In this document: positions 53,051 through 61,948 of the stretch, piece after piece
How positions within the stretch are numbered: the first letter of the stretch is position 1
Layout: every line of letters starts with the position of its first letter
Assembly (NCBI RefSeq): GCF_033110965.1
Contig: NZ_CP137003.1
Location: forward strand, 1,984,001-2,048,000
DNA from: Raineyella sp. LH-20
GTDB taxonomy: Bacteria; Actinomycetota; Actinomycetes; Propionibacteriales; Propionibacteriaceae
Reading direction: 5' to 3'
Length of the DNA: 64,000 nt
Position numbers and translations under genes: made by a program
The notes under the pieces: model-generated
Told to the model about the DNA's origin: nothing
What the model saw: only the letters and a program-made list of their open reading frames with translations
Databases searched by the model: none

Positions 53051-54727
53051 TCAGACCCAGCTGGGGAACCACATCCGCGACCACCACTGCGACCAGGTCA
53101 GCAGGCCGTCGGTGTAGATCGGCCAGAACCAGGCGAAGTTGAGGATCACCAGCGCGACGTACGCCCCGACGATCGTCGCGCCCAGGATCCGTCGCCGACC
53201 GCCGTCGGCGGGCCCGATGATCCGTCCCAGGCACATCGCCAATGCGGTCACCGTGAACGGCACGATGCAGATGGCATAGAAGTAGAACAGCGGCCGGTCG
53301 GTATAGAGGAACCACGGCAGCCACATCGCCAGGGCACCCACCACGGGCACCGAGAAGCGTGCGTCGCGCAGCCCGATCCAGAACAGGATCGCCGCCGCCA
53401 GCGCCGCCGCAGCACCCCACCACAGCAGCGGGGTGCCCAGGGTGGTCATCACCCGGATGCAGTCCTCCCCGCCGGGCGGGCAGCCGTCGGTGCCCGGGGT
53501 GATCCCGTTGACCGCGTCCAGCCCGAGCGGACGCATCAGGATCAGCCAACCCCACGGTCCCGCAGCGTACGGATGGGTCGCGTGATTGATGTAGGAGCCG
53601 GTGTGGAACTGGTAGATCTCGCGGTGGAAGGCGAACAGTGACGCGACGGCGCGCGGCAGGTGACGGGCCAACGGGGTGTCGGGATTGTCCGCCGCCCACT
53701 GGCGGTCCCAGCCGCCGGTGGAGACCAGCCACGGGATCCACGACGCCAGGTAGCTGAGAACGGCGACCGGCACCAGCTGGACGAAGGCCGGCAGGCCGTC
53801 ACGGAACAGCCCGGGCAGCAGCGGGCGGCGGGCGCCGGCCAGCCGGCGGGCGCCGATGTCCCACGCCAGGGCGAGCACCCCGAACGCGGCCAGCGCGTAG
53901 ACCGAGTTCCACTTCGTGGCGATCGAGCAGCCGAACAGCACCCCTGACGCCAGCCGCCAGGGCCGCCACCACAGCCGCGGACCGTACGCTCCGCCGAGGT
54001 CCGCCAGTCCGGCCGCCTCCAGGTGGGCCGCCAGCCGGGCCCGCATCGCGTCGCGGTCGCGGACCAGACAGGCGACCGCAGCGACCAGGAAGGTCGCCTG
54101 GAAGACGTCGAGCAGGCCGAGCCGGCTCATCGTGAACGCCAGACCGTCCACGGTGAGCAGGATGCCGGCCAGGGCGGCGACCAGAGTGGATCGTGACAGC
54201 CGCCGGGCCAGCAGCATCGTCGCCGCGATCAGCAGGGTGCCGAAGACGACGGCCATGGACCGCCAGCCGAACGCGTTCATCCCGAACATCGCCTCGCCCA
54301 GCCCGATCAGCAGCTTGCCCATCGGCGGATGTACGACGAACTCGGGGGTGCTCCCCATCTGGTCGATCGCGCCGCGGACGATCAGGTCGTTCGCATTGTC
54401 CGCCCAGACCCGCTCGTAGCCGAAGTGGAGCACCGACCAGGCGTCCTTGGCGTAGTAGGTCTCGTCGAACACCAGCTTGTTCGGGTCGCCGAGGTGCCAC
54501 AACCGGATCAGGAAGGCGACCAGCGACACCACGCCGACCAGCGCCCAGCCCGCCCGGGCGTCCGGCATCGGTGGCCTGAGTCGTTCGACCACCGTGCGCC
54601 GTTCCACCACGGTCCGACGGCCCGGGCCCCGGGGTGTCCGCGCGTCCTGCCGGCGATCGGGGCGTCCCCGCGTGCCGACCGGGGTGGCAGACTCGGCCTC
54701 GGGCTGTGGATCGTGTGGCAGACTCAC
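53051..54727 (-). CDS. pmt: Protein O-mannosyltransferase
   Basis: A 558-residue polytopic membrane glycosyltransferase (GT39) that moves mannose from polyprenyl-phosphate-mannose to exported proteins, as Rv1002c does in mycobacteria. A cytoplasmic Arg/Pro-rich tail of about 60 residues precedes about eleven helices. The first loop has the catalytic acid motif KLVFDETYYAKDAW (Asp-Glu) and then FVVHPPMGKLLIGLGEAMFG. The C-terminal domain includes FLYTDRPLFYFYAICIVPF. GTG 54727 follows TACGAT by six bases on the minus strand. It is divergent from rsmI, the same pairing as in mycobacteria. Confidence 0.92.
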   Translation of the reverse strand: MSLPHDPQPEAESATPVGTRGRPDRRQDARTPRGPGRRTVVERRTVVERLRPPMPDARAGWALVGVVSLVAFLIRLWHLGDPNKLVFDETYYAKDAWSVLHFGYERVWADNANDLIVRGAIDQMGSTPEFVVHPPMGKLLIGLGEAMFGMNAFGWRSMAVVFGTLLIAATMLLARRLSRSTLVAALAGILLTVDGLAFTMSRLGLLDVFQATFLVAAVACLVRDRDAMRARLAAHLEAAGLADLGGAYGPRLWWRPWRLASGVLFGCSIATKWNSVYALAAFGVLALAWDIGARRLAGARRPLLPGLFRDGLPAFVQLVPVAVLSYLASWIPWLVSTGGWDRQWAADNPDTPLARHLPRAVASLFAFHREIYQFHTGSYINHATHPYAAGPWGWLILMRPLGLDAVNGITPGTDGCPPGGEDCIRVMTTLGTPLLWWGAAAALAAAILFWIGLRDARFSVPVVGALAMWLPWFLYTDRPLFYFYAICIVPFTVTALAMCLGRIIGPADGGRRRILGATIVGAYVALVILNFAWFWPIYTDGLLTWSQWWSRMWFPSWV

Positions 54728-54766
54728 GCCGCCATCGTACGGAGCCACCGGCAAGGAGAGACCAGA

Positions 54767-55621
54767 GTGCACGTTGCAGCGACGCCCGGCGAGGGGCTTC
54801 TGGTGCTCGCCGGCGCCCCGATCGGGGACATCGATTCGGTCTCGCCCGCTTTCCGTACGGCGCTGTCGCAGGCCGATGTGATCGCCGCCGAGGACACCCG
54901 CCGGTTCGTCGACCTGCTCCGCCGGATGGGGCTGGAGGTCGCCGGGCGTGTCGTGTCCTACTTCGAGGGCAACGAGGCGTCCCGTACGCCCGCGCTGCTG
55001 CAGGACCTGCAGGACGGGCGCCGGGTCGTCGTGGTGACCGACGCCGGCATGCCGTCGGTCTCCGACCCCGGCTACCGGCTGGTCCATGCCGCGGTCGAGG
55101 CGGGCATCCGGGTGACTGCGGTGCCCGGGCCGTCGGCGGTGCTGACCGCGTTGGCGGTCTCCGGGCTGCCGGTCGACCGGTTCTGCTTCGAGGGCTTCCT
55201 GCCCCGCAAGTCGGGCGAGCGCCGCCGCCGGTTCGCCGAGGTCGCCGATGAGCGACGCACCATGGTCTTCTTCGAGGCGCCGCACCGGCTGGCCGACTTC
55301 CTCACCGACGCCGCGGCGGTGCTGGGCGCCGACCGGCCGGCCGCGGTGTGCCGTGAACTCACCAAGACGTACGAGGAGGTCGTCCGCGGGCCGCTGGGCG
55401 ACCTGGCCGCCTGGGCCGTCGAGGGCGCCCGCGGCGAGATCACCGTGGTGGTGCAGGGTGCCGCGGCGCCGGTGGTCGACGAGGCGGCCGCGGTCGACCG
55501 GGTGCGTACGCTCCACCAGGGCGGGATGCGGCTGAAGGACGCCGCCAAGCAGGTGGCCACCGAGACCGGTCTGGGTGGGAACGACCTCTACCGGGCGGCG
55601 CTGGAGACCGACCGTGGGTGA
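54767..55621 (+). CDS. rsmI: 16S rRNA (cytidine-2'-O)-methyltransferase RsmI
   Basis: A 284-residue tetrapyrrole-methylase-fold enzyme methylating C1402 ribose in 16S rRNA. Motifs: GLLVLAGAPIGDIDSVSPAF with the deviant APIGD in place of TPIGN, ADVIAAEDTRRF, VVVVTDAGMPSVSDPGYRLV, VTAVPGPSAVLTALAVSGLP, and RELTKTYEEVVRGPL. AAGGAGAG precedes GTG 54767. Although the frame runs upstream inside the opposite pmt gene, only this start fits the family N-terminus. Another C1402-modifying enzyme, RsmH, is not in the window. Confidence 0.92.
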   Translation: MHVAATPGEGLLVLAGAPIGDIDSVSPAFRTALSQADVIAAEDTRRFVDLLRRMGLEVAGRVVSYFEGNEASRTPALLQDLQDGRRVVVVTDAGMPSVSDPGYRLVHAAVEAGIRVTAVPGPSAVLTALAVSGLPVDRFCFEGFLPRKSGERRRRFAEVADERRTMVFFEAPHRLADFLTDAAAVLGADRPAAVCRELTKTYEEVVRGPLGDLAAWAVEGARGEITVVVQGAAAPVVDEAAAVDRVRTLHQGGMRLKDAAKQVATETGLGGNDLYRAALETDRG

Positions 55622-55675
55622 GTGAAGGGATCGGGGTCGTCCCGCTCGGGACCCTGGCACCCTGATCCATCTTCT

Positions 55676-55707
55676 GGGGGCCCCTCCGGAAGGGGGGAGG
55701 GGGCCCC
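55676..55707 (+). terminator. G+C-rich hairpin after rsmI
   Basis: GGGGGCCCCTCC (55676-55687), loop GGAA, then a G-run and GGGGGCCCC (to 55707) can fold into a long G+C stem 55 bp after the rsmI stop. The tatD -10 element TAGGAT starts only 2 bp later, so termination and re-initiation are packed closely. Confidence 0.6.
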
Positions 55708-55721
55708 GTAGGATGCCGGGC

Positions 55722-56609
55722 GTGAGGGATTCTCCTGCACCGATGCCCGAGGCGTTGCCCGCGCCGGTCACCGATTCACACACCCATCTCGACACGACGG
55801 CCGAGTACACCGGCTTCGCCGTGGACGAGCTGGTCCGTCGCGCCGGCGCCGTGGGCGTCACCCGTACGGTCCAGGTCGGGTGCGACGTGGCGAGTTCGCA
55901 GTGGGCCGTCGACCTGGCGGCCCGGACGTCGTCGGTGGTCGCGACCGTCGCGATCCACCCCAATGATGCCGCCCGGCTGGCCGAACGGTCCGGGCGCGCC
56001 GCTCTCGACGAGGCGCTGCGGGAGATCGAGGAGCTGGCCGGCGACCCGCGCCCGGATGTGGTGCGTGCCGTGGGGGAGACCGGCCTGGACTACTACCGCA
56101 CCCCTGAGGGGCGGGGGCGTACGGCCCAGCGGGACGCCTTCGCCGCCCACCTGGCGATCGCCGCCCGGCACGGACGGACCGTGGTGGTCCACGACCGCGA
56201 CGCCCACCAGCCGATCGTCGAGATCCTCGATGCGGAGGGGGTGCCGGATCGCCTCGTCATGCACTGCTTCTCCGGGGACGCCGTCGACGCGCGGGTGTTC
56301 CTCGACCGTGGCGCCTGGTTGTCCTTCCCCGGCACGGTGACGTTCCCGGCCAACACGGCGCTGTGCGAGGCGTTCGACCTGGTCCCGCTGGACCGGTTGC
56401 TGGTCGAGACCGATGCACCGTTCCTCACCCCGGTGCCCCACCGCGGCTGGCCCAACGCCGGCTACCTGGTGCCGCACATCGTCCGGTTCCTGGCCGAGCG
56501 ACGCGGCCTGCCGGTCGCCGACCTGTGTGCCGTTCTGGTGCAGAATACCCACGATGCGTTCGGCGGCCCCTGGTCGGCTTGGCGCGAAGACCCTGACAAT
56601 GCCTGCTGA
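55722..56609 (+). CDS. tatD: TatD family metal-dependent DNase
   Basis: A 295-residue TatD hydrolase, a TIM-barrel nuclease with a two-metal site. The ligands appear in [12 protein letters not shown] (HxH), [13 protein letters not shown] (Glu), VVVHDRDAH (His), [10 protein letters not shown] (His) and [17 protein letters not shown] (Asp). It has 3'-5' exonuclease activity and a role in DNA turnover. GTG 55722 is preferred over ATG 55713 because TAGGAT lies 7 bases before it. It heads the conserved tatD-rpf-rsmA-ispE order seen in mycobacteria and relatives. Confidence 0.92.
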   Translation: MRDSPAPMPEALPAPVTDSHTHLDTTAEYTGFAVDELVRRAGAVGVTRTVQVGCDVASSQWAVDLAARTSSVVATVAIHPNDAARLAERSGRAALDEALREIEELAGDPRPDVVRAVGETGLDYYRTPEGRGRTAQRDAFAAHLAIAARHGRTVVVHDRDAHQPIVEILDAEGVPDRLVMHCFSGDAVDARVFLDRGAWLSFPGTVTFPANTALCEAFDLVPLDRLLVETDAPFLTPVPHRGWPNAGYLVPHIVRFLAERRGLPVADLCAVLVQNTHDAFGGPWSAWREDPDNAC

Positions 56610-56700
56610 CAAGGGGAAACACTCGATGGTGGAACACGGCCGCCGGTATCTGGGCGGAGCTGACCAGGTCCCTTCCGGGGTGCCGCGCCGTTCGGTCGAC

Positions 56701-56730
56701 TTGATCACGGGAAGGTCTCGACGTTATCGT
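56701..56730 (+). promoter_or_regulatory. Promoter of the rpf gene
   Basis: TTGATC (56701-56706) and TATCGT (56725-56730) with an 18-bp spacer predict a start near 56737 and a 55-nt leader. The region has lower G+C at third positions than real coding sequence here, although it lies in an open frame extending to ATG 56626. This favours the later start at 56791. Confidence 0.5.
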
Positions 56731-56790
56731 TCCGTGACGTTGGATGACTCGGGCGCCCCTCGCCCGACAGCTGAGCGGGAGAAGACCTTC

Positions 56791-57747
56791 GTGCAGAAGA
56801 AGACCATCGCCCTCATCGCCACCGGCACCGTGCTGACGCTCGGGCTGGGGACGGTGGGCGTCAACGAGGCCCTCGCCAAGACGGTCACCGTGTCCCTCGA
56901 CGGCACCCCCACCCAGTTCCGTACCTATGCCGGCACCGTCGGCCAGGCGCTGAGCAAGCAGGGCATCACGCTGGGCGAGCACGACGTCGTCGCCCCGTCC
57001 GCGGACTCCGGCCTCACCGAGGGCGAGCAGATCTCGGTCCAGTACGCCCGGCCGGTGACCGTCACCATCGACGGCCAGGCCCGCAAGATCTGGACCACCG
57101 CGACCTCGGTCGACCAGGTGCTGTCGATGCTGCAGCTGACCGATGCCAATGCTCTGGTCTCGACCAGCCGCTCCGCCACCATCGGTCGCGAGGGCCTGGA
57201 CTTCAGCGTCGAGACGCCCAAGAAGGTCCAGATCGGCGTCGACGGCAAGAACCTCGAGGTGATCTCGACCAAGCGTACGGTCGACGAGCTGCTCAAGGAG
57301 CAGAACATCACCCTCGCCTCGGGCGACAAGGTCGACCCGGGCCTCACCACCGTGCTGACCGACGGCCTGAAGGTGACCATCACCCGGGCGCCCAAGCCGG
57401 TAGTCGTCGTCGCGCCGAAGCCGACCGCGACGCCGAAGCCGACCACCAGCACCCGGTCGACCACCACCACGAAGTCGACGACCACCACGTCGACCAGCAG
57501 CTCGGCTCCGGCAGGTGTGTGGGACAAGATCGCCCAGTGCGAGTCCGGCGGCAACTGGTCGATCAACACCGGCAACGGCTACTACGGCGGCCTCCAGTTC
57601 AACCTGTCCACCTGGCGGGCGTACGGCGGCACCGGCCTGCCGAGCGACGCCAGCAAGGCGCAGCAGATCGCCATCGCGCAGAAGGTCCAGGCCGCCCAGG
57701 GCTGGGGCGCCTGGCCCGCCTGCACCTCCAAGCTCGGCCTGCGCTGA
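56791..57747 (+). CDS. rpfB: Resuscitation-promoting factor (RpfB-like, without G5 domain)
   Basis: A 318-residue secreted muralytic factor. Signal/anchor helix at about 3-28 ([21 protein letters not shown]), then three DUF348 repeats (about 31-69, 88-127, 144-183), a Pro/Thr/Ser-rich linker (201-240) and the Rpf domain from 242 ([19 protein letters not shown]), with catalytic Glu251 and conserved Trp residues. Mycobacterial RpfB has a G5 domain where this protein has the linker. It cleaves peptidoglycan to stimulate regrowth. GTG 56791 is preferred; ATG 56626 with AAGGGGAAA upstream is an alternative adding 55 residues. The following rsmA-ispE order is conserved. Confidence 0.88.
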   Translation: MQKKTIALIATGTVLTLGLGTVGVNEALAKTVTVSLDGTPTQFRTYAGTVGQALSKQGITLGEHDVVAPSADSGLTEGEQISVQYARPVTVTIDGQARKIWTTATSVDQVLSMLQLTDANALVSTSRSATIGREGLDFSVETPKKVQIGVDGKNLEVISTKRTVDELLKEQNITLASGDKVDPGLTTVLTDGLKVTITRAPKPVVVVAPKPTATPKPTTSTRSTTTTKSTTTTSTSSSAPAGVWDKIAQCESGGNWSINTGNGYYGGLQFNLSTWRAYGGTGLPSDASKAQQIAIAQKVQAAQGWGAWPACTSKLGLR

Positions 57748-57788
57748 TCGCCGGATAGCACCCGCGGGGCCTGATAACGTACCCACCC

Positions 57789-58694
57789 GTGGGTGAACCG
57801 GACGAGAACGCCGCGCCGCGCGCGCAGGAACCGACGCGCACCGGGCCCGCCCTGCTGGATCCCAGCACGGTGCGGGCCCTCAGTGCTGAACTGGCCCTGC
57901 GCCCGACCAAGACCCGAGGGCAGAACTTCGTCACCGACGCGAACACCGTCCGCCGGATCGTGGCGCTGGCGGAGTTGCGGGCCGACGACCGGGTGGTCGA
58001 GGTGGGGCCAGGACTCGGCTCGCTGACCCTCGGTCTGCTCGAGGCGGCCGGCTCGGTCGTCGCGATCGAGATCGACGAGCTGCTCGCCGGGCGGCTGCCG
58101 CGGACGGTGGCCGACCGCGCCCCCCAGCAGGCCGACCGGTTCACCCTGGTCGTCGCCGACGCGCTCGACGTCACCGCGCTGCCGGCCCCGGCGCCGACCG
58201 CGCTGGTCGCCAACCTGCCGTACAACGTGTCGGTGCCGGTGATCCTGCACCTGCTGGCGCTGTTCCCCTCGATCGAGCGGGGGCTGGTGATGGTGCAGTC
58301 GGAGGTCGCCGACCGACTGGTCGCCGGACCGGGATCGCGGACGTACGGCGTCCCCAGCGCCAAGGTGGCGTGGTACGCCGAGGCCACCCGGGTGGGCAAC
58401 GTGCCGCCCACCGTCTTCTGGCCGGTGCCGAACGTCGACTCCGGCCTGGTGCGGATCACTCGCCGTCCCGCTCCGCCGACCTCCGCCACCCGGGAACAGG
58501 TGTTCGCGGTGATCGACGCCGCCTTCGCCCAGCGCCGCAAGATGCTGCGGGCCGCGCTGGCCGGTCTCTTCGGCTCGTCGGCGGCGGCGAGCGAGGCACT
58601 GCAGGCGGCCGGGATCGACCCGACCTCGCGCGGCGAGACGCTCACCGTCGCGGACTTCGCCGCGATCGCCGAGCAGGTGGCCATCCGTGGCTGA
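57789..58694 (+). CDS. rsmA: 16S rRNA adenine dimethyltransferase KsgA/RsmA
   Basis: A 301-residue RsmA that dimethylates A1518 and A1519 of 16S rRNA. Motifs: [21 protein letters not shown] (family start), [16 protein letters not shown] (SAM motif I), [32 protein letters not shown] (NLPY catalytic), and [17 protein letters not shown] 57789 has TAACGT 8 bases upstream. The coding end overlaps ispE by 8 bp, indicating coupling. Length and motifs are complete. Confidence 0.95.
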   Translation: MGEPDENAAPRAQEPTRTGPALLDPSTVRALSAELALRPTKTRGQNFVTDANTVRRIVALAELRADDRVVEVGPGLGSLTLGLLEAAGSVVAIEIDELLAGRLPRTVADRAPQQADRFTLVVADALDVTALPAPAPTALVANLPYNVSVPVILHLLALFPSIERGLVMVQSEVADRLVAGPGSRTYGVPSAKVAWYAEATRVGNVPPTVFWPVPNVDSGLVRITRRPAPPTSATREQVFAVIDAAFAQRRKMLRAALAGLFGSSAAASEALQAAGIDPTSRGETLTVADFAAIAEQVAIRG

Positions 58695-59640
58695 ACCGCT
58701 CGCCCCAGCCCCGGCGGCGTCGCGACCGGGGAGCGTACGGGTCCGGGTGCCCGGCAAGATCAACCTCGCGCTGTGCGTCGGCCCGCGCCGCGACGACGGG
58801 TTCCACGACCTCGCCACCGTCTTCCAGTCGGTGTCCCTGGCCGACGAGCTCACCGCAGCCCCCGCGCCGGCCGGCGTCGTCACGGTCGCGGTGCACGGCC
58901 CTGGGGCCGACCTGGTCGGCGCGCCCGAGGACAACCTGGCCGTCCGCGCCGCGCGGCTGCTCGCTGCGACGTACGCTCCACAGGCCGGCGCCCACCTGGA
59001 GATCGCCAAGGGCATCCCGGTGGCCGGGGGGATGGCCGGCGGATCCGCCGACGCCGCCGCAGCGCTGCTGGCCTGCGACCGGCTGTGGGGCCTCGGGCTA
59101 CCCACCGAGGCGTTGCTCGACCTGGCGGCCACGCTGGGCAGCGACGTGCCGTTCACCCTGCTCGGCGGCACCGCTGTCGGCCACGGCCGCGGCGAGCGCC
59201 TCGCCCCTGTCGAGGTCGACCACACGTTCCACTGGGTGCTGGTGACGTCGCCCGACGGGCTGTCCACTCCGGCGGTCTTCCGCCGCTTCGACGAGCTTCA
59301 CCCGCCGGACACGGTGCCGGCGCCGGTGGTCCCGGACGGACTGCTGGCGGCGCTGGCGGCGGGGGACCCGGTCGCCCTCGGCGCGGCCTTGCGGAACGAC
59401 CTCGCCGCGCCCGCCCTCGAGCTGCGCCCCGACCTCGCCGATGTGTTGGCTGCCGGGACCTCGGCCGGGGCGGTCGGCGCGATGGTGTCCGGCTCCGGGC
59501 CGACCTGTGCCTTCCTGGCGCGCGACGCCGCGCACGCGACCGGGGTCGCGGCGACGCTGCAGGACCGGCTGCCCGGTCGAACCGTGTATGTCGTGGTGGC
59601 ACCCGCGTCGATAGGATTCCCGCATGCAGGACGAGGTTGA
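58687..59640 (+). CDS. ispE: 4-diphosphocytidyl-2-C-methyl-D-erythritol kinase
   Basis: A 317-residue GHMP kinase of the MEP isoprenoid pathway, phosphorylating CDP-ME. Motifs: [24 protein letters not shown] (substrate region), the ATP loop [20 protein letters not shown] and the C-terminal GHMP motif [15 protein letters not shown]. It overlaps rsmA by 8 bp, and its own last 17 bp overlap the next gene, a MarR regulator whose promoter TAGGAT lies in the ispE coding end. Products feed polyprenyl-phosphate synthesis, which also serves Pmt. Confidence 0.95.
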   Translation: MAEPLAPAPAASRPGSVRVRVPGKINLALCVGPRRDDGFHDLATVFQSVSLADELTAAPAPAGVVTVAVHGPGADLVGAPEDNLAVRAARLLAATYAPQAGAHLEIAKGIPVAGGMAGGSADAAAALLACDRLWGLGLPTEALLDLAATLGSDVPFTLLGGTAVGHGRGERLAPVEVDHTFHWVLVTSPDGLSTPAVFRRFDELHPPDTVPAPVVPDGLLAALAAGDPVALGAALRNDLAAPALELRPDLADVLAAGTSAGAVGAMVSGSGPTCAFLARDAAHATGVAATLQDRLPGRTVYVVVAPASIGFPHAGRG

Positions 59641-60127
59641 TCGGCTCATCGCCGACTGGAGTCGCGAGCGTCCCGACCTCGACCTCGCGCCGATGCAGGT
59701 GCTGAGTCGTGTCACCCGGGTCGCCAAGCAGCTCGATCATGCGCGCAGTTCCGCCTTCGCCCTGCACGACATCGTCTCGTGGGAGTTCGACGTGCTGGCC
59801 GCGCTGCGCCGCTCGGGGGAGCCCTATCAGCTGTCCCCGGGGCGGCTGCTGCAGGAGACGATGGTCACCTCCGGCACGATGACCAACCGGGTCGACCGGC
59901 TCGCCGCCCGCGGGCTGGTCCAGCGCGGCCCCGACCCGCACGACGGACGCGGTGTCGTGGTCAGCCTGACCGCCGCCGGCCTGGCGACCGTCGACGGGGC
60001 ACTGGTCGACCTGCTCGGGGCGGAGCGGCGGATCCTGGCGGTGCTGCCGGATGCCGATGCGACGCAGCTGGCCGACCTGTTGCGGGCGTTGGCCGGGGAG
60101 CTGGAACGGCCGACCCAGGCGATCTGA
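59624..60127 (+). CDS. MarR family regulator overlapping ispE
   Basis: A 167-residue MarR regulator. The DNA-binding part is QLSPGRLLQETMVTSGTMTNRVDRLAARGLVQRGPDPHDGRGVVVSLT. ATG 59624 lies inside the ispE gene and is preceded by TAGGAT plus six bases (59612-59623), so it has its own leaderless promoter within the ispE 3' end. Divergent or adjacent targets are not evident; the following gene is a DUF2809 membrane protein 19 nt downstream. The ligand is unknown. Confidence 0.9.
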   Translation: MQDEVDRLIADWSRERPDLDLAPMQVLSRVTRVAKQLDHARSSAFALHDIVSWEFDVLAALRRSGEPYQLSPGRLLQETMVTSGTMTNRVDRLAARGLVQRGPDPHDGRGVVVSLTAAGLATVDGALVDLLGAERRILAVLPDADATQLADLLRALAGELERPTQAI

Positions 60128-60146
60128 GAATCGTACGATGACGCCT

Positions 60147-60632
60147 GTGCTTCCCGGCCGCGTCGGCCGCCGCCGGATCGGTGCGGCGATCGCCCTCCTC
60201 GCGGTGATCGTCGCGGGACTCCTGACCCATCTGCTGGTGCCGGGCTCCGCTGCCACCGACATCGCCGGCGACGCCTTGTACGCCGCTGCCGCGTACCTGG
60301 CGATCGTCGTCCTCGCCCCCCGCCTCCGGCTGCTCACCGTCGCCTGCCTCGCCGCCGTGTGGTGCATCGCCGTCGAGCTGTTCCAGCTCACCGGCGTCCC
60401 GCTGGCCGTCGGCGCCCGCTTCAGCCCCGCGTTCCTCGTTCTGGGTTCCACCTTCGCTGTGCGCGACCTCGTCGTCTACGTCGTGGCGGTGGCGGCACTG
60501 GCAGCGGGCGACGCGGCGGTCCTACGTTCCGGTGTCGGCGGAAGTCCATGGGGTGGCGAGACCCCGGAGAGCCCCGTGGACCGTACGTCGCTCGACGCCG
60601 GGGTGGCGCAGCCACCGCGGCGGGACCGGTAG
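60147..60632 (+). CDS. DUF2809 family membrane protein
   Basis: A 161-residue protein with four or five hydrophobic helices (AAIALLAVIVAGLLTHLLVPG; ALYAAAAYLAIVVLAPRL; LLTVACLAAVWCIAVELFQLT; LVVYVVAVAALAAGDAAVL), the layout of DUF2809 proteins. The conserved WCIAVELFQLTGVP is visible. The C-terminal 30 residues are polar. GTG 60147 is preferred because TACGAT lies seven bases upstream; ATG 60138 is an in-frame alternative. The function is unknown; it may be controlled with the upstream MarR gene. Confidence 0.7.
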   Translation: MLPGRVGRRRIGAAIALLAVIVAGLLTHLLVPGSAATDIAGDALYAAAAYLAIVVLAPRLRLLTVACLAAVWCIAVELFQLTGVPLAVGARFSPAFLVLGSTFAVRDLVVYVVAVAALAAGDAAVLRSGVGGSPWGGETPESPVDRTSLDAGVAQPPRRDR

Positions 60633-60639
60633 GCGTTCG

Positions 60640-61119
60640 TCAGGCCGGCGGCTCACCCATCCGCTGCCGGGCGGTGTCGAGCCGTGCGGTGACCGGGCGG
60701 ATCCCGGTCGCCCTGGCGAGTCCCTGCCGCGGCGCGTCGACGTAGATCGACTCGGCGTGGACGACCGGGAAGGTCTCGTGCCATATGCCCACCGCTCCCT
60801 TCGCGGTGCGGGCGCGGCGGTTGTAGGCCGCCCACGCCGGGCGATGGGTGGCCCGCGGATCACTGGCGTAGGCGTACAGCTTGTCCAGGCTGTTCCAGTA
60901 CTGCACCAACCATGGCCCGCGCGGATCGAAGACCAGCCGGTAGCCGAGGAGACCGGAGTCCCGGTCCTGGGACAGTTCCCGGATCATCCGGGGCATCGCC
61001 AGGAAGACCGGCAGCCAGCGGTCCGGCCGCCACCAGGTGTTGATGGTCATGCCGATCAGGAAGACGACCAGCTCGCCCTCGTAGTCATGGGTCATCCGAC
61101 CCCGGTTGGGTGCGGCCAT
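60640..61119 (-). CDS. DUF4188 family protein
   Basis: A 159-residue protein of the DUF4188 family (YEGELVVFLIGMTINTWWRPDRWLPVF; GPWLVQYWNSLDKLYAYASDP), a ferredoxin-like fold related to heme-degrading or monooxygenase-like dimeric alpha-beta barrel proteins. No function is established. AGGAG precedes ATG 61119. It is divergent from a MerR-type regulator, which starts 136 bp away, across an AT-rich dyad region, so it is the likely regulatory target. Confidence 0.75.
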   Translation of the reverse strand: MAAPNRGRMTHDYEGELVVFLIGMTINTWWRPDRWLPVFLAMPRMIRELSQDRDSGLLGYRLVFDPRGPWLVQYWNSLDKLYAYASDPRATHRPAWAAYNRRARTAKGAVGIWHETFPVVHAESIYVDAPRQGLARATGIRPVTARLDTARQRMGEPPA

Positions 61120-61124
61120 GGTGG

Positions 61125-61195
61125 GCTCCTCCGATATTTTGGATAGTTGGGCTCCCCAATATTGGAGAGTAGTACTGTCTATTCAGCCGGGGCAA
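61125..61195. promoter_or_regulatory. Divergent promoter with dyad symmetry (DUF4188/MerR)
   Basis: An AT-rich patch unusual for this genome. It contains the perfect palindrome CCAATATTGG (about 61156-61165) and a partial second arm, GATATTTTGGATAGTTGGG, to its left, together with AGTAGTACTGT on the right. It lies between the two divergent genes and is a credible MerR operator with an extended -35/-10 spacer; exact promoter elements were not resolved. Confidence 0.5.
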
Positions 61196-61255
61196 GTCCG
61201 CTTCACGGGTGATCCGCCCCATCACGCAAAGTCCGCCCCTCAGGCAAGGAGTCCG

Positions 61256-61948
61256 GTGCGTCTCTCCGAGTTGTCCCGTCGCAGTGCGGTCCCCACCGCA
61301 ACGATCAAGTACTACCTGCGGGAGGGGCTGCTGCCGCCGGGCCGGCTGACCTCGGCCACCCAGGCCCAGTACGACGAGGGGCACCTGTCCCGACTGCGAC
61401 TGGTCCGGGCGCTGGTCGGGCCGGGTGGGTTGTCGATCGCGACGGTGCGGTCCGTGCTCGCGGCGATCGACGACCCGCCGGAGTCACCGTTGGAGCTGCT
61501 CGGCCGGGCGACCGAGCTGCTGTCGGCGTCGCCGGGGGACTGTGGCGGCGCAGAGACCGACGGCGGAGAGACCGACGGCGGAGAGACGGGCGGCACAGGG
61601 GATCCGGTGGCGCGGCGTACGGTCGCCGCCCTCGGCTGGTCGGTCGCCGAGGGGAGCGGGGCGATGGTAGAGCTGGCGGCGGCGCTGGACGCCATCGACG
61701 AGGCGCAGCTCACCCTGCTCGAGGGCGGGGTGGCGCGCTACGCCGAGGTCCTCCATGGGCTGGCGGTCGAGGAGGTGGCCACCGTGCCGGACGACTCGCC
61801 GGAGGCGGCCGTGCGCCAGGTCGTGTTGGGCACGGTGCTGATCGAGCCGTTGCTGTTGGCGTTGCGGCGGCTGGCGCTGCAGGATGCCGCTGGGCGACGG
61901 TTCGGCCAGTCCCGCACGGGGTCGGGGTCTCAGTCCCGCGGGGTGTAA
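61256..61948 (+). CDS. MerR family regulator with ETDGG repeats
   Basis: A 230-residue MerR-type regulator. The N-terminal HTH is RLSELSRRSAVPTATIKYYLREGLL with HLSRLRLVRALVGPGGLSIATVRSVLAAI. A linker follows with three tandem E-T-(D/G)-G-G units encoded by a 15-bp DNA repeat (about 61553-61593), then a helical effector-type domain. CAAGGAG lies 6 nt before GTG 61256. It is divergent from the DUF4188 gene. The 3' end overlaps the convergent TetR gene by 19 bp. The repeat length may vary between strains. Confidence 0.85.
   Translation: MRLSELSRRSAVPTATIKYYLREGLLPPGRLTSATQAQYDEGHLSRLRLVRALVGPGGLSIATVRSVLAAIDDPPESPLELLGRATELLSASPGDCGGAETDGGETDGGETGGTGDPVARRTVAALGWSVAEGSGAMVELAAALDAIDEAQLTLLEGGVARYAEVLHGLAVEEVATVPDDSPEAAVRQVVLGTVLIEPLLLALRRLALQDAAGRRFGQSRTGSGSQSRGV

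Noticed and set aside
56626-56790. N-terminal extension of the Rpf protein to ATG 56626
   Set aside because: Third-position G+C of this stretch is clearly below that of real genes here and it contains a well-spaced promoter. It is kept only as an alternative.
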